A DNA stretch of 64,000 nt from an uncultured Prevotellaceae bacterium (GTDB lineage: Bacteria > Bacteroidota > Bacteroidia > Bacteroidales > Bacteroidaceae): NCBI GenBank assembly GCA_900314655.1, contig OMWC01000014.1, positions 1 through 64,000 on the forward strand, given 5' to 3'. Below are positions 51,921 to 60,901 of the stretch, one piece after another. The translations under genes and the position numbers were made by a program. The notes beneath the pieces are model-generated. The model searched no databases. It was not told where the DNA came from and saw only the letters and a program-made list of their open reading frames with translations. Each line of letters opens with the position of its first letter. Position 1 is the first letter of the stretch.

Positions 51921-51971
51921 CCCGTTATAATCTAATTTGGTGCAAAATTACACATTATAAATTATAACGGG
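51921..51971 (-). promoter_or_regulatory. Promoter of the lipid operon inside an 11-bp inverted repeat
   Basis: The -7 element TAATTTTG (51943-51950, minus) lies between perfect arms CCCGTTATAAT (51921-51931) and ATTATAACGGG (51961-51971). The proximal arm touches the ATG. The arrangement suggests a repressor operator or mRNA leader structure. Confidence 0.6.
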
Positions 51972-51991
51972 ATGATTTTTATGTATTTTTT

Positions 51992-52684
51992 TTAATTTGT
52001 TATAAGTTCAGAAGTGTCAACTGTTCCACTTCCCGCTATTTTTGAGTCAAAATGTCCCGTTTTACCCTTCAGCTTGATGTCGCCGCTGCCGGCAATCTTC
52101 GCCTTCACCGTGCCGCAGTTCTTGAAGTTCATCTCCATGTCACCACTGCCGGCAATAGAGAGCATCGCATTGCCCGCAGTCACGCTACGCACCTTGATAT
52201 CGCCGCTGCCGGCAATGTCGCAGGATATATTGTCGCAGATAACGTCCGCAAGGTCAACATCGCCCGAACCGGCCACCTTCACCCTGAGGTTATCGGTATC
52301 CAGCGGCGTTTTCATGCGGAATTCCCCACTGCCCGCTATCTTCACTTCCACGAGGTCAGTAGATGATACAATAATCTTTACATCATCCGCCCCCGCGAAG
52401 GTCTTAATGACGTTGTTTCGCGGAGCAATGTGGAGCTCTTCGCCTTCCACCTCTATTCCATAATGTTTAAGGGATGATTCCGGGCCTTCAAACTTCACGT
52501 AGTTGCGGGTTCCCTGGATATAGACCACGTCCACGCCGCCAGCTATGCTGACCGTATTAAAATACTTTACACCAACTTCTTCGTTGGCAACAGGCAGCGG
52601 GCGCAGTCTGCTCTTGGAATGATGCTTCCAGATACAAGAGCTGACCAAAAGGGCTGCCACGACAAAAATGATTACTTTCTTCAT
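51992..52684 (-). CDS. DUF2807 (GIN domain) lipoprotein
   Basis: The 230-residue protein has a lipoprotein signal (lipobox LVSSC, Cys at about 16) and a parallel beta-helix-like domain with six (I/V)AGSG repeats, characteristic of DUF2807, the putative auto-transporter adhesin head GIN domain. The family is often encoded near PspC genes in Bacteroidota. Here the link is regulatory: its promoter matches the ECF promoter of the PspC-sigma operon at 30,810. Confidence 0.88.
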   Translation of the reverse strand: MKKVIIFVVAALLVSSCIWKHHSKSRLRPLPVANEEVGVKYFNTVSIAGGVDVVYIQGTRNYVKFEGPESSLKHYGIEVEGEELHIAPRNNVIKTFAGADDVKIIVSSTDLVEVKIAGSGEFRMKTPLDTDNLRVKVAGSGDVDLADVICDNISCDIAGSGDIKVRSVTAGNAMLSIAGSGDMEMNFKNCGTVKAKIAGSGDIKLKGKTGHFDSKIAGSGTVDTSELITN

Positions 52685-52707
52685 AACATTTGGATTATTG
52701 TTTGCCT

Positions 52708-52739
52708 ATTAGACGAAACGACATCGCAAAAAGTTGCAG
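52708..52739 (-). promoter_or_regulatory. Candidate ECF-sigma promoter of the DUF2807 gene
   Basis: On the minus strand CTGCAACTTTTTG and CGTCTAATAG with 17 nt between AAC and CGTC, as at 30,810. No TAnnTTTG element is present here, so ECF control would be the only promoter seen. Confidence 0.65.
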
Positions 52740-52789
52740 GCAAGACCAAATTTTTTATTCTTTAATTCTTTTATTCTTTAGTTTTTCCG

Positions 52790-52797
52790 TATCTTTG
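52790..52797 (+). promoter_or_regulatory. -7 promoter element of cysE
   Basis: TATCTTTG, 25 bp upstream of the ATG at 52,823. Confidence 0.55.
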
Positions 52798-52822
52798 CAC
52801 CGAATTTATTGACACATCAAAG

Positions 52823-53716
52823 ATGAACACTGATAATTTGACTCAGATTCTGACACAGACCGTGGAGGAACTCTCGGCGGCAGAATCTCTGAAAGGACTG
52901 TTCCACCAGCATCGCGAAGGCGACCCCCTACCGTCGAGCAAGGCGCTCGAAGAAATCATCGAATTGTCACGCTCCATCCTTTTTCCCGGCTATTTCGGGA
53001 AATCCACCGTCAATTCCCAAACCATCAAGTATCATATAGGTGTCAACGTGGAGCGGCTCCGCAAGCTGCTCACCGACCAAATCATGGCAGGACTCTGCTT
53101 CAGCCGTTGCGAGTGCGACGTCAGCGACGACCTCACGGAATGCAACCGCGCAGCGTCGGTCATAGCCACCCAACTGATTTCGCGGCTCCCCAAGATCCGC
53201 AGCATCCTGGCTACCGACGTGGAGGCAGCCTACAACGGCGACCCCGCCGCTGAGAGCTTCGGCGAGATCATCTCGTGCTATCCCGTCATCAAGGCCCTCA
53301 CCAACCACCGCATAGCCCACGAACTGATAGAGCTCGGCGTGCCTCTGATTCCACGAATCATTTCCGAAATGGCCCATTCCGAGACCGGCATCGACATCCA
53401 TCCGGCGGCTACCATCGGCCATCATTTCACCATCGACCACGGCACGGGCGTAGTCATCGGGGCCACCTGCATCATCGGCAACAACGTGAAGCTCTACCAG
53501 GGAGTCACCCTGGGAGCCAAGAGTTTCCCACTCGACGACAACGGCAACCCCATCAAGGGCATTCCCCGCCACCCCATACTCGAAGACGACGTGGTGGTCT
53601 ATGCCAACGCCACCATCTTAGGACGCATCACCATCGGCCGCGGCTCCGTCATCGGGGCCAACGTATGGGTCACCGAAGACATGCAACCCAATAGCAAGAA
53701 ATACAATAAAGTTTAA
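52823..53716 (+). CDS. cysE: Serine O-acetyltransferase
   Basis: The 297-residue protein has a long helical N-terminal domain and a left-handed beta helix with hexapeptide repeats (IDIHPAATIGHHFTIDHGTG, then VVIGATCIIGNNVKLYQGVT). The catalytic His/Asp of EpsC/CysE enzymes are in IDHGTG and MAHSETGIDIHP. It makes O-acetylserine, the precursor of cysteine. First gene of a three-gene operon with a methyltransferase and DPP IV. Confidence 0.93.
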   Translation: MNTDNLTQILTQTVEELSAAESLKGLFHQHREGDPLPSSKALEEIIELSRSILFPGYFGKSTVNSQTIKYHIGVNVERLRKLLTDQIMAGLCFSRCECDVSDDLTECNRAASVIATQLISRLPKIRSILATDVEAAYNGDPAAESFGEIISCYPVIKALTNHRIAHELIELGVPLIPRIISEMAHSETGIDIHPAATIGHHFTIDHGTGVVIGATCIIGNNVKLYQGVTLGAKSFPLDDNGNPIKGIPRHPILEDDVVVYANATILGRITIGRGSVIGANVWVTEDMQPNSKKYNKV

Positions 53717-53727
53717 GATAACAGACA

Positions 53728-55326
53728 ATGGAATTCGAACTCATTGCCAAGACGTTCATGGGCTTGGAGCCCGTGCTGGCAGAAGAGCTCACTAACTTAG
53801 GAGCAAACAACGTAGAGATTGGTCGCCGTATGGTATCCTTTACCGGCGACAAGGAAATGATGTATCGTGCCAACTTTCAGTTGCATACGGCCATCCGAAT
53901 CCTCAAGCCCATCAAGCATTTCAAGGCGCAGAGCGCCGATGACGTCTATGAGGAAGTAAAGTCAATCGACTGGACACAGTATTTGGACAACAAGAAAACC
54001 TTTGCCGTTGACTCCGTGGTGTTCTCCGAGGAGTTCCGCCATTCCAAATTCGTGGCCTATAAGGTGAAGGACGCCATTGCCGACCAGTTCCGCGAGAAGA
54101 CCGGCATGCGCCCCAACGTGTCCATCACCAACCCTGACCTTCGCCTGCATATCCATATTGCCGACGATAAGGCCACGCTCTGCCTCGACTCTTCCGGCGA
54201 GAGCCTCCATCGCCGCGGCTACCGCCAGGAATCCGTAGAGGCCCCGCTCAACGAGGTGCTCGCAGCAGGAATGATCCTGATGAGCGGCTGGCGGGGCGAG
54301 AGCGATTTCATCGACCCCATGTGCGGCTCCGGAACGCTGCTCATCGAGGCAGCCCTCATTGCCCACAACATGTCGCCCGGCATCTTCCGCAAAGAGTTTG
54401 CCTTCGAGAAATGGCCTGACTTCGACAAAGACCTCTTCGATGAAATCTACAACGACGACTCTCGCGAAAAAGAGTTCAGCCACCACATCTATGGCTACGA
54501 CATCGACATGAAGGCCGTCAACACCGCCCGCCTCAACGCAAAGGCCGCAGGCTTCACCAAGGCCATCACCGTGGAGCAGCAGGATTTCAAGGACTTCACC
54601 AAGCCCGCCGAGCCCGCCATCCTCATCACCAATCCCCCTTACGGCGAGCGCATCTCCACGCCCAACCTCCTTGCCACCTACAAGATGATCGGCGAGAAGC
54701 TGAAGCACGAATTCCAGGGCAACGAAGCCTGGGTGCTCAGCTATCGCGAGGAATGCTTCGATGCCATCGGACTGAAGCCCAGCATCAAGATTCCTTTGTT
54801 CAACGGTTCGCTCGAATGCGAGTTCCGCAAGTACCAGATGTTTGAAGGCAAGCTCCGCGAGTTCCGCTCCGAAGGCGGCATCGTCAAGAGCGACGAGGAG
54901 AAGAAAGCCATGGCCGAAAAGCGCCGTTTCAAGCAGAACCGCGAATTCAAGAAACGACTCGACGAAGACGAGGAAAACGAAGAGGCCGACATCCGTTCCT
55001 TCAAGTTCCATAAGCATCACCCAGCCTTCAAGGAGCCCAGGTCACTGGGACAAGACCGCGACTTCTCCGATTCCGACCGCCCCACGGGCCGCGACCGCAG
55101 GGCAGCACGCGCACGCGGCGAATTCAAGAAAGACCGCCGAGGCAACGACCGCGACTTCCGAGGCGGCAACGACCGCGATTCCCGAGGCGGCAAAGGCAGC
55201 TTCAAGGGCGGACGCCGCGATTCCCGAGGCGGCAAAGGCGATTTCAAGGGCGGCAAGCGAGGCGATTTCAAGCGCGGAGGCCGTGATTTCAAGAACAGCA
55301 ATCATGATTTCAGCGATGAAGATTAA
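53728..55326 (+). CDS. THUMP-domain RlmL-like RNA methyltransferase with RGG-rich tail
   Basis: The 532-residue protein has a THUMP domain (about 1-160), then a class I SAM methyltransferase with FIDPMCGSGTLLIEAALIAH and the catalytic ILITNPPYGER, as in RlmL/YpsC guanine-N2 enzymes. The last 100 residues are low complexity and basic: repeated RDSRGGKG, FKGGK and DFRGG units. The tail resembles eukaryotic RGG boxes and would raise RNA affinity. Its stop overlaps the DPP IV start by 11 bp. Confidence 0.92.
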   Translation: MEFELIAKTFMGLEPVLAEELTNLGANNVEIGRRMVSFTGDKEMMYRANFQLHTAIRILKPIKHFKAQSADDVYEEVKSIDWTQYLDNKKTFAVDSVVFSEEFRHSKFVAYKVKDAIADQFREKTGMRPNVSITNPDLRLHIHIADDKATLCLDSSGESLHRRGYRQESVEAPLNEVLAAGMILMSGWRGESDFIDPMCGSGTLLIEAALIAHNMSPGIFRKEFAFEKWPDFDKDLFDEIYNDDSREKEFSHHIYGYDIDMKAVNTARLNAKAAGFTKAITVEQQDFKDFTKPAEPAILITNPPYGERISTPNLLATYKMIGEKLKHEFQGNEAWVLSYREECFDAIGLKPSIKIPLFNGSLECEFRKYQMFEGKLREFRSEGGIVKSDEEKKAMAEKRRFKQNREFKKRLDEDEENEEADIRSFKFHKHHPAFKEPRSLGQDRDFSDSDRPTGRDRRAARARGEFKKDRRGNDRDFRGGNDRDSRGGKGSFKGGRRDSRGGKGDFKGGKRGDFKRGGRDFKNSNHDFSDED

Positions 55327-57313
55327 GACAACGGCACTCGCACTTATCGCCATGTTCACCACACAATCCCTGCCACTCGGCGCCCAGAAACTGAAGCAGT
55401 TCACGCTCGAAGACCTCAACTTCGGCGGAAAGAACTACAAGCAGATGACGCCCGCGACGAAAGACTACCGATGGTGGGGCGATGAACTGTTGCGGAAAGA
55501 GAAAGACGACCTCTGGCTTGTCAACAAGAAGACCGGCCGCGAGAAACCGCTCACCGACAAGCAGAAGCAGCAATACGAGGCGTGGGAGAAAGACCGGCAG
55601 CCCGTGGCCGAGGTGAAAGACCACAACCTCTTCGTGGCCGGCCGCCAACTCACCACCGACGGTTCCCGCGAGATCGTCTATGGCGAAGCCGTCCACCGCA
55701 ACGAATTCGGCATCATGGAAGGCCTCTTCTGGAGTCCCGCCCATGAGCGGCTGGCCTTCTATCGCATGGACCAGAGCATGGTCAGCGACTACCCGCAGGT
55801 GAACATCTTCGAGCGAAGCGCAGCCTACGAGCCCGACAAATACCCCATGGCCGGTGAGACAAGCCATCAGGTCACGGTGGGCGTCTATGACCTGAAGACC
55901 CAAAAGACCATCTACCTACAGACACCCCCTCCTTCAGAGGGACTTGGGGAGGTCTGCTATTTCACCAACATCGCATGGAGCCCCGACGCAAAGACCCTCT
56001 ATATGTTCGAACTGAACCGCGACCAAAACGACTGTCGCTTAGTCAGTTACGACGCCCTGACTGGAGCAAGGCTTCATGAGCTCTACCGCGAGACATCCCC
56101 CCGATACGTAGAGCCCATGCACCCCATCCAGTTCCTGCCCTGGGACAGCTCGAAGTTCATCATGCAAAGCCAGAAAGACGGCTACAACCACCTCTATCTC
56201 TTCGATAAGGACGGCCGTCAGCTCCGGCAGCTCACCAGCGGCCCCTGGGTAGTGATGGACATGCTCGGCTTCAACGCCAAGACCCGCAGCCTCATCATCG
56301 CCAGCAACGAGGCCTCACCCATCCAGCAGAACCTCTACGCCGTCAACGTGGAAAACGGCAAGCGCACCCCACTCGACAACCAGCGCGGATGGCACAGAGC
56401 CACGCTCAGCGAGAACGGCCAATGGCTCATCGACAACTACTCAGAGCCTGACGTTCCCCGCGTCATCAACCTCCAGAACACCACGGCTCCCACGAAGCCC
56501 CTCACCCTTCTCGAAGCCAAGAACCCCTGGGAAGGCTATCAGGTGCCCACCTACGAATGCGGCACCATCAAGGCAGCCGACAACCAGACCGACCTCTACT
56601 ACCGGATGGTGAAACCGGCCGACTTCAATCCCGCCCGCAAATATCCCACCGTCGTCTATGTCTATGGCGGTCCCCACGCCCACAACGTAGATGCCCGTTG
56701 GCACTACGCCTCCCGCTCATGGGAGACCTACATGGCCCAGAAAGGCTACCTGCTCTTCATCCTCGACAACCGCGGCTCTGAAAACCGCGGACTCCAGTTC
56801 GAGCAGGCCACGTTCCGCCAGCTCGGACAGATCGAGATGCAAGACCAGATGAAAGGCGTGGAATTCCTGCGCACGCTGCCCTATGTCGATACCGACCGTC
56901 TCGGCGTCCACGGATGGAGCTTCGGCGGCTTTATGACCATCTCTTTGATGACCAACTATCCCGACGTCTTCAAGGTAGGCGTTGCCGGAGGCCCCGTCAT
57001 CGACTGGAAGTGGTACGAAGTGATGTATGGCGAGCGCTACATGGACACGCCGCAGAGCAATCCGGAGGGCTACGAGAAAACTTCTCTCCTCAGCAAGGCC
57101 AAAGACCTGAAGGGCAAGCTCCAGATTATCACCGGCTACAACGACGCCACCGTGGTGCCCCAGCATTGCCTCTCGTTCCTGGCCGAATGTATCAAGGCCG
57201 GCACGCAGCCCGATTTCTTCGTCTATCCCGGCGAGCCCCACAACATGCGGGGCCATCAGAGCGTACATCTTCACGAGCGCATCACCCAGTATTTCGAGGA
57301 CTATCTGAAGTAA
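55316..57313 (+). CDS. Exported dipeptidyl peptidase IV-like S9 peptidase with a palindrome-encoded insert
   Basis: From the ATG at 55,316 the protein has 665 residues. A signal peptide (ALALIAMFTTQSLPLGAQ) is followed by an eight-blade propeller (about 40-430) and an alpha/beta hydrolase domain with the serine in HGWSFGGFMTISL, aspartate in GYNDATVVP and histidine in GEPHNMRGHQS. It removes Xaa-Pro dipeptides outside the cytoplasm. Residues of about 202-212 (TPPPSEGLGEV) come from a GC-rich palindrome at 55,921 and are foreign to the family. The frame upstream of 55,316 is open by chance in the RGG tail region. Confidence 0.93.
   Translation: MKIKTTALALIAMFTTQSLPLGAQKLKQFTLEDLNFGGKNYKQMTPATKDYRWWGDELLRKEKDDLWLVNKKTGREKPLTDKQKQQYEAWEKDRQPVAEVKDHNLFVAGRQLTTDGSREIVYGEAVHRNEFGIMEGLFWSPAHERLAFYRMDQSMVSDYPQVNIFERSAAYEPDKYPMAGETSHQVTVGVYDLKTQKTIYLQTPPPSEGLGEVCYFTNIAWSPDAKTLYMFELNRDQNDCRLVSYDALTGARLHELYRETSPRYVEPMHPIQFLPWDSSKFIMQSQKDGYNHLYLFDKDGRQLRQLTSGPWVVMDMLGFNAKTRSLIIASNEASPIQQNLYAVNVENGKRTPLDNQRGWHRATLSENGQWLIDNYSEPDVPRVINLQNTTAPTKPLTLLEAKNPWEGYQVPTYECGTIKAADNQTDLYYRMVKPADFNPARKYPTVVYVYGGPHAHNVDARWHYASRSWETYMAQKGYLLFILDNRGSENRGLQFEQATFRQLGQIEMQDQMKGVEFLRTLPYVDTDRLGVHGWSFGGFMTISLMTNYPDVFKVGVAGGPVIDWKWYEVMYGERYMDTPQSNPEGYEKTSLLSKAKDLKGKLQIITGYNDATVVPQHCLSFLAECIKAGTQPDFFVYPGEPHNMRGHQSVHLHERITQYFEDYLK
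55921..55955. repeat. GC-rich palindromic repeat inside the DPP IV gene
   Basis: The segment CCCCTCCTTCAGAGGGAC, TTGGGGAGG reads on the minus strand like the CCCTCCCCACCCCTCCC... block of the mosaic elements (58,367). It stays in frame in a propeller loop. Confidence 0.65.
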
Positions 57314-57343
57314 TCAAAGCGGGAGTATAAGGATAAGTATGAA

Positions 57344-58264
57344 GTGAACCCCATTATTTTGAACAGTAGTGAAATGACAATCAAGGATTTTACGGAAAAG
57401 TGCAGGAGTCTTCAAGGGACTTTTCGTGAAAAGATGGGTGAGCCTATGGGTGTTGGGCCATGGCGTAACTCTACCAAGAAACACACCAATATGCTTGTTC
57501 ATGGAGAAAAGACTGGAAAAAATTTCGTCAATGAATTCACTTATGAATATGCCAAGAAAAGAGTGGAGCATAAACGAAAGAACGAAACCATAGACGATTT
57601 TCGCCTTTTCAACAATATGCTTTCCAGCCAACCGATGGCATTTAATCTCTTTTGCCCTTTCATCCAAATGTTGCAAGATGGAAAAGGGGATGAGGTTACG
57701 TCTGTCTTCCAAGCCATCTTCCCAGACAAAAGCATCCAAAAAGTCACAGAGGTAGGATTGGAATATTTACATATTGATATAGAGAACTATTTGAACGACA
57801 GGACTGCCATGGATGCCATTGTCAGATACATTGATACGGACAACAAACCTTCTTTTATTGCTATCGAGACAAAATACACAGATGTTCTAGGCACGAATAC
57901 AGGAAGCAAAAATGCGAAATACGGTGAATGGATAAAGCGAATAGGCATGTTCAAGCCAGAGACGGAGAAAGCATTACTAAATGGTATAAAGCCGATAAGT
58001 CAGATATATAGGAATTTCTTACTCACAGAATCCTATGGTCTCGTCGAAGGAGCTAACAAGTTTTACTCTGTCGTATTGGCCCCTGCGAAACATCCAACGA
58101 CAGAAGAAGAAGTTGCTTCACTAAAAAATGAATTGAAAGAAGAGTTTCAATATAAAATATCATCCATTTCCTTGGAATTCTTTATAGAGAAAGCCATATC
58201 TATACTTTCTTCTGAAAGAATCAAGCCTTTCTTGTATTTTAAAGAAAGATATCTTGAAGCATGA
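57344..58264 (+). CDS. PGN_0703-like putative restriction endonuclease
   Basis: The 306-residue protein (GTG at 57,344; ATG at 57,374 is possible) matches the PGN_0703 family of predicted PD-(D/E)XK nucleases: Asp in AMDAIVRYID, then IAIETKYTD with the E-x-K. Composition is AT-rich compared with the DPP IV gene 30 bp upstream. No methylase partner is nearby. It is followed directly by a mosaic repeat element, so acquisition together with a mobile segment is plausible. Confidence 0.75.
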   Translation: MNPIILNSSEMTIKDFTEKCRSLQGTFREKMGEPMGVGPWRNSTKKHTNMLVHGEKTGKNFVNEFTYEYAKKRVEHKRKNETIDDFRLFNNMLSSQPMAFNLFCPFIQMLQDGKGDEVTSVFQAIFPDKSIQKVTEVGLEYLHIDIENYLNDRTAMDAIVRYIDTDNKPSFIAIETKYTDVLGTNTGSKNAKYGEWIKRIGMFKPETEKALLNGIKPISQIYRNFLLTESYGLVEGANKFYSVVLAPAKHPTTEEEVASLKNELKEEFQYKISSISLEFFIEKAISILSSERIKPFLYFKERYLEA

Positions 58265-58299
58265 TAATCATAGGTATTAGCCAAGAGCTGCAACAAATA

Positions 58300-58760
58300 A
58301 AAAAAATTCACCATACGGTGTAACTCGTTTTACAACAATGGATTGTGGTGAAGGGTTTGGGGACAACCCCTCCCCACCCCTCCCAAGGGAGGGAGCCTTG
58401 TGAAAGGGGCATTCGTAAGTGTGCCACTTACGCATCGTAAATGATAGAGTTACGTCTCGGAAATGATACATTTAGACTTCATATATCTTAGCCACTTGGA
58501 TTCTTCAGAAGAAAAACATCATCAATTGGATGTGAATCTATCATAGATCGTACTCCAATCTATCATAGATTGAGCTTCAAACTATCATAGAATGAAGATC
58601 AAAGTATCATAGAATGAACTTCAATATATCATAGATTGCAGACCGTTTGATTATCTTTTTCAGACATATATATTGGAGGAGAGATTATATACACGTAAAT
58701 CCCTAATGAATGTTGACCAGTAAACCCTTCACCGTAAACAACTGTTGTACAATAAGTTGC
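58300..58760 (-). repeat. Mosaic repeat element, locus 3 (complete)
   Basis: The ends are GGTGAAGGGTT (58347-58357) and AACCCTTCACC (58723-58733). Inside are CCCTCCCAAGGGAGGG, a block (58413-58500) that is the reverse complement of 37,150-37,235 (key word AAATGATACATTTAGACTTC), and the 22-bp array. No gene was seen in 58265-58834. Confidence 0.8.
58518..58649 (+). repeat. 22-bp-period ATCAT array, locus 3 (six units)
   Basis: ATCAT starts at 58518, 58540, 58562, 58584, 58606 and 58628, always 22 bp apart. Units follow ATCATAGATTGA at the start and TTCAAACT at the end. No spacers and no cas genes are present. Confidence 0.85.
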
Positions 58761-58774
58761 TTCAATAGGTGAAA

Positions 58775-58808
58775 GAAAAAGCCCGCCTGCCATTCCTGAC
58801 AAACGGGC
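58775..58808 (-). terminator. Terminator of the TPR-like protein gene
   Basis: On the minus strand GCCCGTTTG pairs with CAGGCGGGC (58781-58789), two G-U pairs included, followed by TTTTTC. Confidence 0.7.
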
Positions 58809-58834
58809 GATATCTATAGGATGAGGAGCGGGGG

Positions 58835-60901
58835 CTACCGGTCGCGGAACTGCTTGATGAGCTCACACTTCGTGATATACTCGGGCAGGCGCGAAGCATT
58901 GCGGCGGGCAAACTCGCTGAGCTCGGTCAATGCCTGATACTGACGACGCTCGGGATGGGGCGTCAGCTTGGCAACTCCGGTGCTCCAGTTCATCTCGCTG
59001 TCGGCCCAAGGACCGTCGTAGGCGATGAAGGATTGGCCGTAGAGGCTCTTTACCCGCAAGTCAAAATCGGAAGAGAGCTTGCTCTCGTCGAGCCACTGGG
59101 TTGCTATCTTCTCGAAATCTGCCTGCCAAGACTCCAGATAGGGCACGGAGGACCAACCGTAGTTCGTGAGATACCAGCAGTCGCCGCAATGGGAGGCTTG
59201 GTCGTAGAGGACTGCCAGCTGATAAGCCAGCTGGGGACGCTGGGCCTCGGAGGCCAACTGATGCTGGCTGCGCAACTGAAGGAGCTCGCGGCAGAACTTC
59301 AGCTTCATGTTCTCGGTGAGCTTGCCGGTCTGCGGGCCGTCGCATTCGCCTTCGCCCATGTTCTGCTCTTGCAGCCAGCGCGAGACGGTCCAGTCGCGAT
59401 GGGTGGCATAATAGCTGATGTTCTGGCTGTTGAGGAAACGGATGGGCACTTTCTCGAGGAAGGGGATGGCTTCCTCAAACTTGTTCTCGGCCATCAGGCG
59501 GGTGCCTATCAAATCGTTGAAGTAGTCGGCATCGCGGAATGAATGCTCGGCCACGTAGGACTCGAAAGCGTCTTTATGGCGGCCGCTGATAAACTGATAG
59601 TAGGATTGAAGCTCGGCTGCATTGAGGGTGTCGAGCGCATAATAGAACTCTCCGCTATAGTTGCCGTTCCAGCTATCGGCGGCAAACTCGGTGGTTCGCG
59701 GCTCCCATTCTGCTGCGGTGCAGGCCAGGGCCATGTTGAGATTGCCGGCCTGACGGTATTTGTTGCAGAGCACAAGGCGCATGATGCGGTCGCGGGCGTT
59801 GCTGAAGCAATAGTCTTCTTCTTTCTCGGAGGCTGCTTTCGCATCGAGCCATTCCAATTCCTGTCGCAACGTCTTGCTCTTCACCTTGTCGCCACCGGCC
59901 ATGATCAGGAGCCTGACGCAGCGGGCATTATCCTTGGTGCGCTCTGCGCCGTCGAGCTTCATGGCTTCGTCGGCTGCCTTGGCGGCCTGCTCCTTGCGGC
60001 CCATGAGCCAGCTGGTGAGGGCGGAGGCCGTCTTCCACAGGCAACGGTCTTTCACGGCACTGTTGGCTGCGGCACGGTCGGCAAATTCCACGAATCGCCC
60101 CGCCTCGCCCATCGAAAGCTGTATGCGGTCGATCATCTGTATGAGGTCGGCGTCCTCCGTGTCGATGCTTTCCTGCACGTTGTTGACGAAATCTTGCACC
60201 AGGTAATAGAGCGAGGGGGCATTGGGATTCTCGTCGAAGATGGTCTGGATACCGGCCAGGTTGCGATACTTGCGCATGGCCCAGCGGATGCTGGTCTGGT
60301 CGCCCTGCTCGGCATAGATGTCGAAGGCTTCTTTCTTCTGCCCCGTATGGAAGAGGGCACCGGCATAGATGTTGCGCATCATGTCTTTGTAGGCGCTTTC
60401 GGGCAGATTGCCGCTCTTGGACTTCCAGTAGCTGATGTTGGCCTCATGGTCCTTGAGCAGCATATTGGCGCGCATGGCCAGGAGGGCATACTGGGCTCTC
60501 AGACGGGCGCCCTTGTAGTTCTGGGCGGCCTTTAGCATGCGCTGAAGCATGGCCTGGCGCTCGGCGAGCTGCTCTTTGGTGGGATAGCTCCATGTTTCGC
60601 CCAACTGCTCTGAGATGTCGAGATAGTTGTTCAGATGGGTCAGATAGGCCACCATGTCGGCATCGTCCTTCTGGCGTGCGGCCTGCATGATCTTATCGCG
60701 ATACCATCGGTACTCGGCGTTGTCGTTCGCGGTATAGGTTTTCCAATACTGGTTGAAGCGCTCTTCGAGATTCAGCAGATTGACGTTGCGTGGTGCCACG
60801 TCCATCATGTAATAGTTGTGCGAGGAATACTCGCCGCCGCATGGCCATCCCTGAGAGAAGGCGGCCACGGCCATCAGACTAGTCAGCAAGAATCTTTTCA
60901 T
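58835..60901 (-). CDS. Exported helical-repeat protein of unknown function
   Basis: The ATG at 60,901 gives 688 residues with a signal peptide (LLTSLMAVAAFSQGWPCGG). The rest is almost wholly helical with TPR or Sel1-like features (GALFHTGQKKEAFDIYAEQG, FLEKV). The N-terminal CGGEYSSHNYYMMD and the C-terminal CGDCWYLTNYGW may form disulphides. No named domain is recognised. It overlaps the upstream lipoprotein gene by 23 bp; the two genes are probably a functional pair. Confidence 0.75.
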   Translation of the reverse strand: MKRFLLTSLMAVAAFSQGWPCGGEYSSHNYYMMDVAPRNVNLLNLEERFNQYWKTYTANDNAEYRWYRDKIMQAARQKDDADMVAYLTHLNNYLDISEQLGETWSYPTKEQLAERQAMLQRMLKAAQNYKGARLRAQYALLAMRANMLLKDHEANISYWKSKSGNLPESAYKDMMRNIYAGALFHTGQKKEAFDIYAEQGDQTSIRWAMRKYRNLAGIQTIFDENPNAPSLYYLVQDFVNNVQESIDTEDADLIQMIDRIQLSMGEAGRFVEFADRAAANSAVKDRCLWKTASALTSWLMGRKEQAAKAADEAMKLDGAERTKDNARCVRLLIMAGGDKVKSKTLRQELEWLDAKAASEKEEDYCFSNARDRIMRLVLCNKYRQAGNLNMALACTAAEWEPRTTEFAADSWNGNYSGEFYYALDTLNAAELQSYYQFISGRHKDAFESYVAEHSFRDADYFNDLIGTRLMAENKFEEAIPFLEKVPIRFLNSQNISYYATHRDWTVSRWLQEQNMGEGECDGPQTGKLTENMKLKFCRELLQLRSQHQLASEAQRPQLAYQLAVLYDQASHCGDCWYLTNYGWSSVPYLESWQADFEKIATQWLDESKLSSDFDLRVKSLYGQSFIAYDGPWADSEMNWSTGVAKLTPHPERRQYQALTELSEFARRNASRLPEYITKCELIKQFRDR

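Noticed and set aside
53962..55020. 352-codon minus-strand open frame
   Set aside because: Antisense to the RNA methyltransferase; Leu/Val/Glu-rich shadow without start signals.
54842..55315. N-terminal extension of the DPP IV gene
   Set aside because: This part is an alternate frame of the RGG tail region, gives Ala/Ser/Thr-rich low-complexity residues, and is followed by a proper signal peptide at 55,316.
58518..58649. CRISPR array
   Set aside because: The period is 22 bp with conserved ends of each unit and no separate unique spacers; no cas genes are in the window.
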